This document shows, piece by piece, positions 17,148 through 25,729 of a stretch of 64,000 bases of DNA. The stretch is taken from positions 124,001-188,000 of the forward strand of contig CAYSWA010000002.1 of the NCBI GenBank assembly GCA_964434535.1, read 5' to 3'. The DNA is from SM23-32 sp964434535 (GTDB lineage Bacteria > Planctomycetota > Brocadiia > SM23-32). The position numbers and the translations under genes were made by a program. The notes below the pieces were generated by a model. The model had not been told where the DNA came from. It was given only the letters and a program-made list of their open reading frames with translations, and made no database searches. Position 1 is the stretch's first letter. Each line of letters starts with the position of its first letter.

Positions 17148-18473
17148 GTGGAACCGTCAGAAGCCGCCCAGAGTCTGATCGAACGCATCGAGGAAGGCCG
17201 CATCGCCGTGGGCGTGGTGGGGCTCGGCTACGTCGGGCTGCCCCTGGCCCTGCTCTGCGCGCGGAAAGTCGAGCGCGTCGTCGGCGTCGACATCGACACC
17301 CGCCGCGTCGGCGCCATCAACGCCGGCCGCTCCTACGTGGACGACATCAGCGACGAGGAGCTCGCCGAGGCGCTCAGCGAGGGCGGCTTCAGCGCCTCCA
17401 GCGACTACGCCGCCCTCACCGAGTGCGACGTGGTCATCATCTGCGTGCCGACGCCCCTGCGCAAGACGGGCGACCCCGACCTGTCCTTCATCGTGCAGAG
17501 CGTCGACGCCATCGAGCGCCACCTCACGCCGGGCAAGCTCATCGTGCTGGAGAGCACCTCCTACCCCGGCACCACCGACGAGCTGGTCTGCCCCCACCTG
17601 GAGCAGCACGAGCTGCGCGTGGGGCGCGACTTCTGGCTCGCCTTCAGCCCCGAGCGCATCGACCCCGGCCCCGCCTACGGCGAGTGGGACGTGGAGAACG
17701 TGCCGAAGGTCGTCGGCGGCATCACGCCGAGCTGCACCCGCGTGGCCGCCGCCTTCTACGGGCGCATCGTCGAGACGGTCGTGGAGGTCTCCTCCGGCCG
17801 CGTCGCCGAGATGGTCAAGCTGCTGGAGAACACCTATCGCAGCGTCAACATCGCGCTGGTCAACGAGCTGGCGCTGATGTGCCACGAGCTCGGCGTGGAC
17901 GCCTGGGAGGTGGTCGACGCGGCGAAGACCAAGCCCTACGGCTTCCAGGCATTCTACCCCGGCCCCGGCCTCGGCGGGCACTGCATCCCGGTCGACCCCT
18001 TCTACCTGGCCTGGAAGGCGCGCCTGCACGGCTTCGAGCCGCGCTTCATCGACCTGGCCGGCCGCGTCAACGCCGAGATGCCCCGCCACGTCGTCCAGCT
18101 CTGCATGGACCTGCTCAACGAGCGGGGCAAGCCGGTGCGCGGCTCGAGCATCCTCGTCCTCGGCGTCGCCTACAAACCCGACGTGAGCGATACCCGCGAG
18201 TCCCCCGCGCTGATCATCATGCAGAGCCTCTGCAAGAAAGGCGCCCGGCTCAGCTACAGCGACACGCACGTGCCGGAGCTGACGCTGGAGGACGGCAGCG
18301 AGTTCGCCTCCGTCGAGCTGACCGAGCAGACGCTCGCGGCGAGCGACCTGGTGCTGATCATCACCGACCACGCGCAGTTCCCCTACCACCGGGTCGTCAA
18401 GTGCGCCCCGCTGATCCTGGACACGCGCAACGTGCTGAAGGACTACGACGAGGACCACATCCACAAGATCTGA
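17148..18473 (+). CDS. Nucleotide-sugar (UDP-GlcNAc/UDP-ManNAc-type) 6-dehydrogenase (441 aa)
   Basis: NAD-dependent oxidation of the sugar C6 hydroxyl of a UDP-hexose to the uronate, supplying surface polysaccharide synthesis. The Rossmann N-terminus GVVGLGYVGLPLALLCA, the central helix region NTYRSVNIALVNELAL and the catalytic-Cys motif GLGGHCIPVDPFYL (Cys279) are intact. The C-terminal domain has ILVLGVAYKPDVSDTRESPAL. The sequence resembles WbpA/WbpO-type dehydrogenases (UDP-N-acetyl sugars) more than Ugd, judged from the PVDPFYLAWKA stretch; substrate remains an inference. I start at GTG 17148, since AGGGAG (17131-17136) lies 11 nt upstream. No other polysaccharide genes surround it; the next gene is a glycoside hydrolase. 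Confidence 0.9.
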   Translation: MEPSEAAQSLIERIEEGRIAVGVVGLGYVGLPLALLCARKVERVVGVDIDTRRVGAINAGRSYVDDISDEELAEALSEGGFSASSDYAALTECDVVIICVPTPLRKTGDPDLSFIVQSVDAIERHLTPGKLIVLESTSYPGTTDELVCPHLEQHELRVGRDFWLAFSPERIDPGPAYGEWDVENVPKVVGGITPSCTRVAAAFYGRIVETVVEVSSGRVAEMVKLLENTYRSVNIALVNELALMCHELGVDAWEVVDAAKTKPYGFQAFYPGPGLGGHCIPVDPFYLAWKARLHGFEPRFIDLAGRVNAEMPRHVVQLCMDLLNERGKPVRGSSILVLGVAYKPDVSDTRESPALIIMQSLCKKGARLSYSDTHVPELTLEDGSEFASVELTEQTLAASDLVLIITDHAQFPYHRVVKCAPLILDTRNVLKDYDEDHIHKI

Positions 18474-18530
18474 GCCCGCCTCCACGGGCGACCGCACACC
18501 GAAGCCGCAACGCCAGGGAGACAGTGCGCC

Positions 18531-21500
18531 ATGGCAGGGATGAAGGAGGAGTTCGAGAGCCCCGGCGCCGCCTACCGCGGCAAGCCGTTCTGGGCCTGGA
18601 ACGGGAAGCTGGAGGAGGATGAGCTGCGCCGCCAGGTGCGCGTGATGCACCGCATGGGCCTGGGCGGCTTCTTCATGCACTCGCGCGTCGGGCTCGCCAC
18701 CGAGTACCTCTGCGACGAGTGGTTCCGCATGATCGGGGCCTGCGTCGACGAGGCGCGCAAGCTCGCCATGGAGGCGTGGCTCTACGACGAGGACCGCTGG
18801 CCCTCCGGCGCCGCCGGCGGCATCGTCACCGCCGACCCCGCCTGCCAGCACAAGAGCCTCCAGATGGTCATCGGCGAGCCCGACGAAGTGCCGCCCGAGC
18901 CGCCCCCGCTCGCCCTGTTCAGCGCCCGCCTCGAGGGCAACGCCGCCACCGACGTGCGCCGCCTGCCCGAGGACTGGGACGGCGCACTCGATCCGCCCGA
19001 CCAGAAGGTCCTCGCCTTCTACGTCAAGGCCGACCGGCCCAGCTCGTGGTACAACGGCGCCACCTATCTGGACACGATGAGCCACGAGGCCGTGCGCCGC
19101 TTCATCGAGGTCACCTACGAGGCATACAAGGACCGCTTCGGCGAGGAGTTCGGCCGCGTGGTGCCCGGCGTCTTCACCGACGAGCCGAACCACGGCGGCA
19201 TCTTCGGCGGCATGCCCTGGGAGGGGCAGAGCGCCTTCGACGTGCCGTGGACGCCCGCCCTGCCCGAGCACTTCCAGGAGCGCTACGGATACGAGATCCT
19301 CGACCACCTGCCCGAGCTGTTCCTGCGGGTGGACGGCCGCGAGCTCTCCCAGGCGCGATGGCATTACTACGACTGCACCACGTTCCTGTTCGTGGACGCC
19401 TTCGCCCGCCAGATCGGCGAGTGGTGCGGGGAGAACGGGCTGCTTTTCACCGGCCATTGCCTCGCCGAGGAGAGCCTCTGCTCGCAGAGCAGCGTCGGCG
19501 GCTCGCCGATGCGCTTCTACGAGCACATGCAGGCGCCGGGCATCGACGTGCTCACACAGTTCAGCGATGAGTACACGACCGCCAAGCAGTGCTCCAGCGT
19601 GCTGCGCCAGACGGGGCGGCGATGGATGCTCTCCGAGCTCTACGGCTGCACCGGCTGGGACTTCACCTTCGAAGGCCACAAGGCCGTCGGCGACTGGCAG
19701 GCCGCCCTCGGCGTGAACCTGCGCTGCCAGCACCTCTCCTGGTACACGATGGCCGGCGCGGCGAAGCGCGACTACCCCGCCTCGATCCACTTCCAATCCC
19801 CCTGGTGGCAGCGCTACGGCAAGGTCGAGGACTACTTCGCGCGGGTCGGGGCGGTGATGAGCCGGGGGCGGCCGGTGCGCCGGCTGCTCGTCGTCCACCC
19901 GGTCGAGAGCGTCTGGGCCCGCCTGACCGTCGGCTACCGCGAGGACGAGGCGGTCGGCCGCCTCGAACGCGCCTTCGCCGAGCTGATCGAGTGGCTGCTC
20001 GACGGGCACGTCGACTTCGACTACGGCGAGGAGGAGATGCTCTCGCGCCTCGCCTCGGTCACAGGCTCGACGCTCCGCGTCGGCCAGGCCGACTACGCCG
20101 CCGTGCTCGTGCCGCCGGCCGACACGCTGCGCGGCTCGACGCTGGCCCTGCTGAGGGAGTTCCGCGAGGCCGGCGGGCCGGTCGTCTTCTGCGAGCCGGC
20201 GCCGACGCACCTCGACGCGCTCCCCTCCGAGGAGCCGGCCGCCCTGGCCGGGCGCTGCGAGCGAGCGCCCTTCGAGCGCGAGGCCGTGGTCGCCGCCGTC
20301 GCCCCCGCCCGCGTGGTGAGCATCCGGGACGAGGCCGGCGCCGAGAAGGCAGGCGTGCTCTACCTGCTGCACGCCGAGGGCGTCGAGCAGCGCCTCTTCC
20401 TGTGCAACACCGACCGCGAACTGCCGAGCGGCCCGCTGAGAGTCGCCCTGCGGGGCGCCGGCCACGTGCAGCTCTGGGACGCCGAGACCGGCGAGCGCTA
20501 CGCCGTGCAGTCCGAGCGGGAGGACGGACAGGTGCGCTTCGAGACCTCGATGCCCCCGAGCGGGAGCCGGCTCTTCGTGGTCACGCCCGACGCGGCGGAC
20601 CTGCCCGCCCCGCCGGCCCCCGAGGAGGTGCGCTCTGTCGAGCCCCCCGCCGAGGAGTGGTCGGCCGAGCTGACCGAGCCGAACGTCCTGGTGCTCGACA
20701 TGCCGGAGTTCCGCGTCGGCGACGAGGACTGGGAGGGGCCGACCGAGATCCTGCGGGCCGACGCGCAGATGCGCGACGCCGTCGGGCTGCCCCGGCGCGG
20801 CGGCCAGATGGTCCAGCCCTGGGCGCGGCACAAGGCGCAGGAGGGCCCGAGCGCGCCGTTCGACCTGAGCTACCGGTTCACGGTCGATCAGCTTCCGGTC
20901 GGCCCGCTGTTCCTCGCCGTCGAGCAGCCCGAGCGGCTCCAGGTGCGCCTGAACGGCCACCTTCTTCCGCCCGAGAGCGACTCGGGCTGGTGGGTCGACC
21001 CGGCCATCCGGCTGCTGCCGGTCGATGAGGCGGCGCTGGTGGCCGGCGAGAACGAGCTGCTCGTCAGCGGCACGATGGACTCCGGCTGCGACCTGGAGAT
21101 CGCCTACCTGCTCGGTGGGTTCGCCGTCGCGGTAGACGGCGCCGAGGCCCGCGTCACGGGCGCTCTGGAGGCGCCGTCGCTCGGCGACTGGGCCGCGCAG
21201 GGGATGCCCTTCTACGCCGGCTCGGTCGTCTACCGGGCGCGGGTGGCGGCCAGGGTGGCCGAGGGGGAGCGCGCGTTCGTCCAGGTGCCGGGCTTCGCCG
21301 GCGTCGGCGCGCGCGTGCTGATCGACGGCGAGGAGGCCGGCGTGATCGGCTGGCCGCCGCACGAGGTGGAGGTCACGGACCTGCTGGCCGGCAAGGCCGA
21401 GGCGACCGTCGCCGTCGAGGTGCTGGGGCACCGGCGCAACGCCTTCGGCCCGCTGCATCTGAGCGACCCGCAGCCGCGCTTCGTCGGGCCGGGCGAGTTC

Positions 21501-21587
21501 GTCTCCGGCGGCGAGCGCTGGCAGGACCACTACAGCCTCGTGCCGGCCGGCTGCCTCGCCCCGCCGCGCCTGAGCATGCGCCGCTAA
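18531..21587 (+). CDS. GH106-like glycoside hydrolase with C-terminal sugar-binding fold (1018 aa)
   Basis: Large cytoplasmic-looking (no signal peptide) putative alpha-L-rhamnosidase-type hydrolase. The N-terminal TIM-barrel part carries KPFWAWNGKLEEDELRRQ, MGLGGFFMHSRVGL and EAWLYDEDRWPSGAAGG, a signature set for the GH106-related families that are expanded in PVC-group bacteria. Further barrel motifs are GVFTDEPNHGG and MLSELYGCTGWDFTFEGHK. The C-terminal ~300 residues contain jelly-roll, GH2-type sugar-binding sequence (LQVRLNGHLLPPESDSGWWVDPAIRLL, and FAGVGARVLIDGEEAGVIGWPPHEVEVTDLL). Start ATG 18531 follows AGGGAG (18515-18520). It is 57 bp after the dehydrogenase gene and could be co-transcribed. 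Substrate is unknown. Confidence 0.8.
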   Translation: MAGMKEEFESPGAAYRGKPFWAWNGKLEEDELRRQVRVMHRMGLGGFFMHSRVGLATEYLCDEWFRMIGACVDEARKLAMEAWLYDEDRWPSGAAGGIVTADPACQHKSLQMVIGEPDEVPPEPPPLALFSARLEGNAATDVRRLPEDWDGALDPPDQKVLAFYVKADRPSSWYNGATYLDTMSHEAVRRFIEVTYEAYKDRFGEEFGRVVPGVFTDEPNHGGIFGGMPWEGQSAFDVPWTPALPEHFQERYGYEILDHLPELFLRVDGRELSQARWHYYDCTTFLFVDAFARQIGEWCGENGLLFTGHCLAEESLCSQSSVGGSPMRFYEHMQAPGIDVLTQFSDEYTTAKQCSSVLRQTGRRWMLSELYGCTGWDFTFEGHKAVGDWQAALGVNLRCQHLSWYTMAGAAKRDYPASIHFQSPWWQRYGKVEDYFARVGAVMSRGRPVRRLLVVHPVESVWARLTVGYREDEAVGRLERAFAELIEWLLDGHVDFDYGEEEMLSRLASVTGSTLRVGQADYAAVLVPPADTLRGSTLALLREFREAGGPVVFCEPAPTHLDALPSEEPAALAGRCERAPFEREAVVAAVAPARVVSIRDEAGAEKAGVLYLLHAEGVEQRLFLCNTDRELPSGPLRVALRGAGHVQLWDAETGERYAVQSEREDGQVRFETSMPPSGSRLFVVTPDAADLPAPPAPEEVRSVEPPAEEWSAELTEPNVLVLDMPEFRVGDEDWEGPTEILRADAQMRDAVGLPRRGGQMVQPWARHKAQEGPSAPFDLSYRFTVDQLPVGPLFLAVEQPERLQVRLNGHLLPPESDSGWWVDPAIRLLPVDEAALVAGENELLVSGTMDSGCDLEIAYLLGGFAVAVDGAEARVTGALEAPSLGDWAAQGMPFYAGSVVYRARVAARVAEGERAFVQVPGFAGVGARVLIDGEEAGVIGWPPHEVEVTDLLAGKAEATVAVEVLGHRRNAFGPLHLSDPQPRFVGPGEFVSGGERWQDHYSLVPAGCLAPPRLSMRR

Positions 21588-21641
21588 CGGCGGCTGTCAG
21601 TTGTCAGGGACGGCGAACGGCAGCCGGCGCCCCGGGCGGTG

Positions 21642-21661
21642 TCTGCGTTCATCTGCGGTTG
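21642..21661. repeat. Short copy of the GCAGATGAACGC repeat (minus orientation)
   Basis: TCTGCGTTCATCTGCGGTTG between convergent genes is the reverse complement of the repeat at 14751-14782. A TGTCAGTTGTCAGGGA stretch precedes it at 21594-21609. Confidence 0.5.
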
Positions 21662-21672
21662 AGCCGGCGCCG

Positions 21673-22989
21673 TTAGGGCTGTGGGTTTGCCAGTTGTTGC
21701 CAGCGCTTCTCGGCGTCGCTCAGGTCGGCCGGCTCGCCGCCGGCGCGCAGCGTCGCGGCCTGGCCCTCGGCGATGACCCGTTCGGCGCCGCCGGCCTGCA
21801 CCGGCACGCTGCCCGCGAAGACCGCCACGCGCCCGGCGCCGGGCCCCAGGACCGAGACCTCCGCCCGCGCCCCGGACACCGTCGCCGTGGCCGGTCCGGC
21901 GCGGATGGTCAGCTCGCGGCCCGCTGCGGGGGTCTCGGCCCGGCAGGCGCCCTCGGTCAGGCTCAGCGCGCCGGGGCCGTGCACCTGGAGGCTGGAGCCG
22001 CCGGCCAGCAGCACCACGGCCCCGCCCCGCCCGAAGGCGATGCGCGCCGCCCCGTCCGGGCCGGTGCGGCAGACAACCCCGCGCGTCAGCGGCGTCTGCC
22101 CTTCGCCGGGCGCCGGCCGGCCGCCGACGGTCACGCTGCCCCTCAGCGCCTCCAGGTGCGCCACGGGCCAGTAGCGGTGCCAGGCCACCAGCGCCCCCGC
22201 CACCAGCACGACGGCGCCGGTGAACCGCACGAACCCGAGCAGCGTCGCCCGGCTCGGCGCGGCCAGCAGCCCGCCCACGTCGTAGAGCACGATCAGCGTG
22301 ACGGCCATCATCACCTGCGTGGCCGGGTCGGGCGGCGTGAGCACGGCGGCGACCACGAAGGCGCCGAGGATCACCCCCTTGCGGTAGCGCGCGAGCGATG
22401 CCACGTCCAGCACCCCCCAGCGCACCAGGTAGAAGATGACCACGGGCGTCTGGAAGGCCATCCCGAGCGCGAAGGTGAGCAAAAAGAACGTCGAGAGGTA
22501 GCTGCCGATCATCAGCACCGGCTCGGCCCACCCGCCCGAGAGCCCGATCAGGTAGCGCAGCGCGGTGGGGATGAACACGAAGTAGCCGAACGCCACGCCG
22601 GCGGCGAAGCAGAGCACGCAGGCCGCCCCGAGCCGCCCCGCCCGGCGCCGCTCGTGGCCGAAGAGCCCCGGCGCGACGAAGGCCCATGCCTGGTAGATGA
22701 CCAGCGGCGAGGTGAGGATCAGCCCCGCGATCACGCAGGTCTTGACCTGCGCGACCACGGCCTCGAAGTAGCTGCTGAACTTCAGGGCCGGATCGAGCTC
22801 GAACGCCCGCATGGCCAGCACGTGCGGGCGCACCAGCACGACTCGCAGCCGGTCCCGAAACAGCCAGCAGAGGATGAAGGCCCCGCCGAGCGCGACCAGA
22901 CACCGGATCACCCGCCAGCGGAGCTCCTCCAGGTGCTCCCCCAGCGGCATGACGGCCGTGCCGTCGTCCTGGGAAGGCTTCTCGGCCAT
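21673..22989 (-). CDS. tatC: Twin-arginine translocase TatC with a fused C-terminal FecR-like domain (438 aa)
   Basis: Residues 1-~255 are a complete TatC: the N-terminal signature LGEHLEELRWRVIRC, six hydrophobic segments, YQAWAFVAPGLFGHERR (the essential Glu in HERR) and GAFVVAAVLTPPDPATQVMMA. TatC normally stops after helix six. Here a seventh segment (FTGAVVLVAGALVAW, ~265-280) is followed by ~150 residues. These look like a FecR/iron-dicitrate-sensor beta domain: LEALRGSVTVGGRPAPGEGQ, RTGPDGAARIAFGRGGAVVLL, AEVSVLGPGAGRVAVFAGSV, VIAEGQAATL. The extra helix would place it in the periplasm. The position of E. coli Glu170 is Gln (AFQTPVV). The start ATG 22989 gives the canonical N-terminus. 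No tatA is adjacent. The fusion is discussed in the findings. Confidence 0.9.
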   Translation of the reverse strand: MAEKPSQDDGTAVMPLGEHLEELRWRVIRCLVALGGAFILCWLFRDRLRVVLVRPHVLAMRAFELDPALKFSSYFEAVVAQVKTCVIAGLILTSPLVIYQAWAFVAPGLFGHERRRAGRLGAACVLCFAAGVAFGYFVFIPTALRYLIGLSGGWAEPVLMIGSYLSTFFLLTFALGMAFQTPVVIFYLVRWGVLDVASLARYRKGVILGAFVVAAVLTPPDPATQVMMAVTLIVLYDVGGLLAAPSRATLLGFVRFTGAVVLVAGALVAWHRYWPVAHLEALRGSVTVGGRPAPGEGQTPLTRGVVCRTGPDGAARIAFGRGGAVVLLAGGSSLQVHGPGALSLTEGACRAETPAAGRELTIRAGPATATVSGARAEVSVLGPGAGRVAVFAGSVPVQAGGAERVIAEGQAATLRAGGEPADLSDAEKRWQQLANPQP

Positions 22990-23029
22990 GACGGGTCCCT
23001 CATGGGCCGCTCAGGCGGGCGCGGTTCGC

Positions 23030-23059
23030 ATTATACCGGGGCCGGCCCGCAGGCCGCAA
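23030..23059 (-). promoter_or_regulatory. Promoter for tatC
   Basis: On the minus strand, TTGCGG (23059-23054), 18-bp spacer, perfect TATAAT (23035-23030), about 40 bp before the tatC ATG. Confidence 0.55.
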
Positions 23060-23173
23060 AACGGGCGGCCACGTAGCGTAGCACGAAGGCGCACGCGGCC
23101 TGCGGCGGCTGGTGGCGTGGTCGCGGACCAGGTCGGCGACGGGCTCAGTCATGGCGTGGCGGTCGGCCGGCCG

Positions 23174-24658
23174 TCAGTATTCCTTGCGCCGGCGCGAGGA
23201 GGGGATGGCGAGCACCTTGCGGTACTTGGAGACGGTGCGGCGGGCGATGTCGATGCCCTGCTCGGCGAGCTGCTCGGCGATCTGCTCGTCGCTGAGGGGG
23301 TTGGACTTGTCTTCGCCCTCGATGACCTGCACCAGCTTCTGTCGCACCACCTCCCAGGACTCCATCTCGCCGTCTTCCTTCTCCACGCCGCCGGTGAAGA
23401 AGTACTTCAGCGAGAAGATGCCGCGCGGGGTCTGGACGTATTTGCCGGCGATGGCGCGGCTGACGGTGGAGACGTGGACGCCGACCTTGTCGGCGATGTC
23501 CTGCATCTTCAGCGGCTTCAGGTGCATCGAGCCCTTGTCGAGGAAGTCCTTCTGCACCTCGACGATGGCGGTGGCGATGTTGAAGACGGTGCTGCGCCGC
23601 TGCTGGATGGCGTCGATGAGCCAGCGGGCGCTCTGGAGCTTGTCTTTGAGGTACTGCTCGGTCTTGGCGTCGAGGTCCTTCTGCTGGAGGCGGCGTGCGT
23701 AGTAGGCGCAGATGCGCAGCGAGGGCAGCGCGGCGTCCTCCAGGATGACGCGGTACTCCCCGTCGATCCGCTCCACGCGCAGGTCGGGCAGCACGTGGGG
23801 GGCGGCCTCCTCGCCGAAGAGCGCGCCGGGGATCGGGTTGAGCCGCCCGATCTGCTCGACGGCCTCCTTCAGCCGCTCCATGGTGCAGCCGAGCGACTTG
23901 ACGACCTTCGGGTAGCGGTTGCGCAGCACGTCTTCGAAATGCTTCTCGATGACGAGGCGGACGAACTCGGCGTCCTCGATCGACTCGTCGAGCTGGAGCA
24001 GCAGGCACTCCTCGATCGAGCGGGCGCCGACGCCGGGCGGCTCGAGCTGCTGCACGATCCGCAGCGCCTCCTCGGCCTGCTCGGGCGAGGCCGGCGTGTC
24101 CATCGAGGCGACGATCTCCTCCAGCGGATACTCCAGGTAGCCGCGCCAGTCGAGGTTGGCGATGATGTTCTCGCAGACCTCGCGGATGTGGGGGTCGAGG
24201 TCGAGCAGGGCGATCTGGCGGCGCAGGTGCTCCTCCAGCGATATGTCGGGCGCCGGGGAGTTCTCGATGGCGGCCCGCTTGCCGTCTTCTTCGCTGGAGG
24301 GGGCGGTGCGGGGGCGGTAGGGCTCGCTGCCCTCGGCCTGCCGGATGATGTCCTCGATGGCCTCGTAGTCCTCGGTCTCCATCGGGTCCGGCTCGGTCTC
24401 GGGCTCCTCTTCGGGGGCCTCGATCGGCTCCAGATCGTCGGAGTCCGCCTCGGCCGTCTGCTCGGGCTCGGCGGATTCCTCGTCCTCCTCCTGGCTCAGC
24501 GTCGATGCCTCCAGCAGGGGGTTCTCCAGCAGCTCCTGGTCGATGCGGTCCCGCAGCTCCAGCAGGGGGAGCTGGAGTATCTCGATGGACTGGATGATCT
24601 GCGGCGCCAGTTTGAGGCGCATCTCCTGGCGCGCCTGGAGGACGGCTTCCAGCCTCAT
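23174..24658 (-). CDS. rpoN: RNA polymerase sigma-54 factor (494 aa)
   Basis: Sigma-54 directs transcription from -24/-12 promoters with enhancer-binding ATPases. Region I is glutamine-rich (LAPQIIQSIEILQLPLLEL). Region II is a long acidic linker (~60-120). The core-binding domain (~125-310) is followed by the HTH MQDIADKVGVHVSTVSRAIAGKYVQTPRGIF. The C-terminal RpoN box ARRTVSKYRKVLAIPSSRRRKEY is complete. Length 494 aa is normal. Start ATG 24658 gives the family N-terminus (MRLEAVLQARQEMRLKL). It lies 14 bp after recR and shares the recR promoter. No enhancer-binding protein or clear -24/-12 promoter was seen in the window. Confidence 0.96.
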   Translation of the reverse strand: MRLEAVLQARQEMRLKLAPQIIQSIEILQLPLLELRDRIDQELLENPLLEASTLSQEEDEESAEPEQTAEADSDDLEPIEAPEEEPETEPDPMETEDYEAIEDIIRQAEGSEPYRPRTAPSSEEDGKRAAIENSPAPDISLEEHLRRQIALLDLDPHIREVCENIIANLDWRGYLEYPLEEIVASMDTPASPEQAEEALRIVQQLEPPGVGARSIEECLLLQLDESIEDAEFVRLVIEKHFEDVLRNRYPKVVKSLGCTMERLKEAVEQIGRLNPIPGALFGEEAAPHVLPDLRVERIDGEYRVILEDAALPSLRICAYYARRLQQKDLDAKTEQYLKDKLQSARWLIDAIQQRRSTVFNIATAIVEVQKDFLDKGSMHLKPLKMQDIADKVGVHVSTVSRAIAGKYVQTPRGIFSLKYFFTGGVEKEDGEMESWEVVRQKLVQVIEGEDKSNPLSDEQIAEQLAEQGIDIARRTVSKYRKVLAIPSSRRRKEY

Positions 24659-24672
24659 CGCCGCATGCTCCT

Positions 24673-25275
24673 TCAGATCTCCCGGCGCCCTTCGAGGGCG
24701 TCGGAGAGGATGGCCGAGTTCGCGTATTCAAGCTGGCTGCCGGACGGTATGCCCCGCGCCAGGCGCGTCACCTTCACCGGCAGCCCCTCCAGGGCGTCCC
24801 GCACGTAGAGCGCCGTCGCCTCGCCCTCCATGTCGGGGTCGGTGGCCAGGATGACCTCGCCGACGCCGTCCTCGCGCACGCGCCGCACCAGCTCCTCGAC
24901 GGTCAGGTCCTCCGGCTCCAGCCCGTCCAGCGGCGCCAGCCGCCCGCAGAGCACGTGGTAGAGCCCCCGGTAGCCGCCGCTCTGCTCGATGGCCACGGCG
25001 TCGCGCGCCTCCTCCACCACGCAGACGGTGGAGCGGTCGCGGCGCGGGTCGGCGCAGACCGGGCAGGGGTCGCTCTCGGAGAACTGGTAGCAGGTCGAGC
25101 ACTGCCTGACGCGGTCTTTGACCTCGCGGATCGCGTCGGCCAGACCCAGCGCGTCCTCGCGCGAGAGCCTCAGCACGTGGTAAGCGAGCCGTTCGGCCGT
25201 CTTCTCGCCGACCCCCGGCATATGCGACAGAAGCTCCATGAGGCGCCCGATCGACTCTGTGTAGGCCCTCGCCAA
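24673..25275 (-). CDS. recR: Recombination mediator protein RecR (200 aa)
   Basis: RecFOR-pathway protein that helps load RecA on gapped DNA. The N-terminal helix-hairpin-helix (LLSHMPGVGEKTAERLAYHVL), the four-Cys zinc finger (CSTCYQFSESDPCPVC) and the Toprim domain (VCVVEEARDAVAIEQSGGYRGLYHVL...EVILATDPDMEGEATALYV) are complete. The C-terminal TRLARGIPSGSQLEYANSAIL is highly typical. Length 200 aa equals the family norm. It belongs to the dnaX-ybaB-recR cluster, with its own promoter in the ybaB-recR gap, and is followed by rpoN. Confidence 0.97.
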   Translation of the reverse strand: MARAYTESIGRLMELLSHMPGVGEKTAERLAYHVLRLSREDALGLADAIREVKDRVRQCSTCYQFSESDPCPVCADPRRDRSTVCVVEEARDAVAIEQSGGYRGLYHVLCGRLAPLDGLEPEDLTVEELVRRVREDGVGEVILATDPDMEGEATALYVRDALEGLPVKVTRLARGIPSGSQLEYANSAILSDALEGRREI

Positions 25276-25311
25276 CGCTGCCTGCGCCTCCTCGGGTCAA
25301 CGGCCGGGGGT

Positions 25312-25340
25312 ATTGTACAGGCGGCCCCGTCCTTTGGCAA
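25312..25340 (-). promoter_or_regulatory. Promoter for recR-rpoN
   Basis: On the minus strand TTGCCA (25340-25335), 17-bp spacer, TACAAT (25317-25312). It lies within and just past the end of ybaB and ~37 bp before the recR start. Confidence 0.65.
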
Positions 25341-25344
25341 CACG

Positions 25345-25692
25345 TCAGAGCAGTCCGTCCAGCCCGGGGATGCCGAGCTTGCCGGTGACCTTGGCGCGCT
25401 CGACCTCGGCGAGCTCCTGGGACTTCTTCAAGCCCTGGCGGATCGCCGCCAGGATCATCTCCTGGAGGAACTCCGGCTCCTCGTCGAGCACCTGGGGGTC
25501 GATCTGCACGTCGAGCGGCTCCTGGAGGCCGTTGAAGACGACCTTCACCAGCCCGCCGCCGGCGCTGCCCTCGACCGCCCGGTCGCGCAGGTCCTCCTCC
25601 ACCTCGCGCATGCGCCGCTGCATCTCCTTCATCTGCCGCTGGGCGTTCTTCAGCAGCCCGCCCAGGTCGCCCATGCCCGGAATGCCCTTCAT
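25345..25692 (-). CDS. ybaB: YbaB/EbfC nucleoid-associated protein (115 aa)
   Basis: Small DNA-binding protein of the YbaB/EbfC family, nearly always found between dnaX and recR as here. The N-terminal part is rich in Met/Gln (MGDLGGLLKNAQRQMKEMQRRM) and followed by the conserved core GSAGGGLVKVVFNGLQEPLDVQIDPQVL. The C-terminal helix is EMILAAIRQGLKKSQELAEVERAKVTG. I start at ATG 25692 (MKGIPGMGDL); the frame is open upstream into dnaX, but a start there would add a shadow sequence. Length 115 aa is usual. Confidence 0.93.
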   Translation of the reverse strand: MKGIPGMGDLGGLLKNAQRQMKEMQRRMREVEEDLRDRAVEGSAGGGLVKVVFNGLQEPLDVQIDPQVLDEEPEFLQEMILAAIRQGLKKSQELAEVERAKVTGKLGIPGLDGLL

Positions 25693-25729
25693 CGCTCTGC
25701 TCCGTGTAGTGTCCTGTGGGAGGCCGCCC

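Noticed and set aside
17157..21530. A long antisense frame over the dehydrogenase and GH genes
   Set aside because: Same reason: codon-bias shadow; both sense genes have intact conserved motifs.
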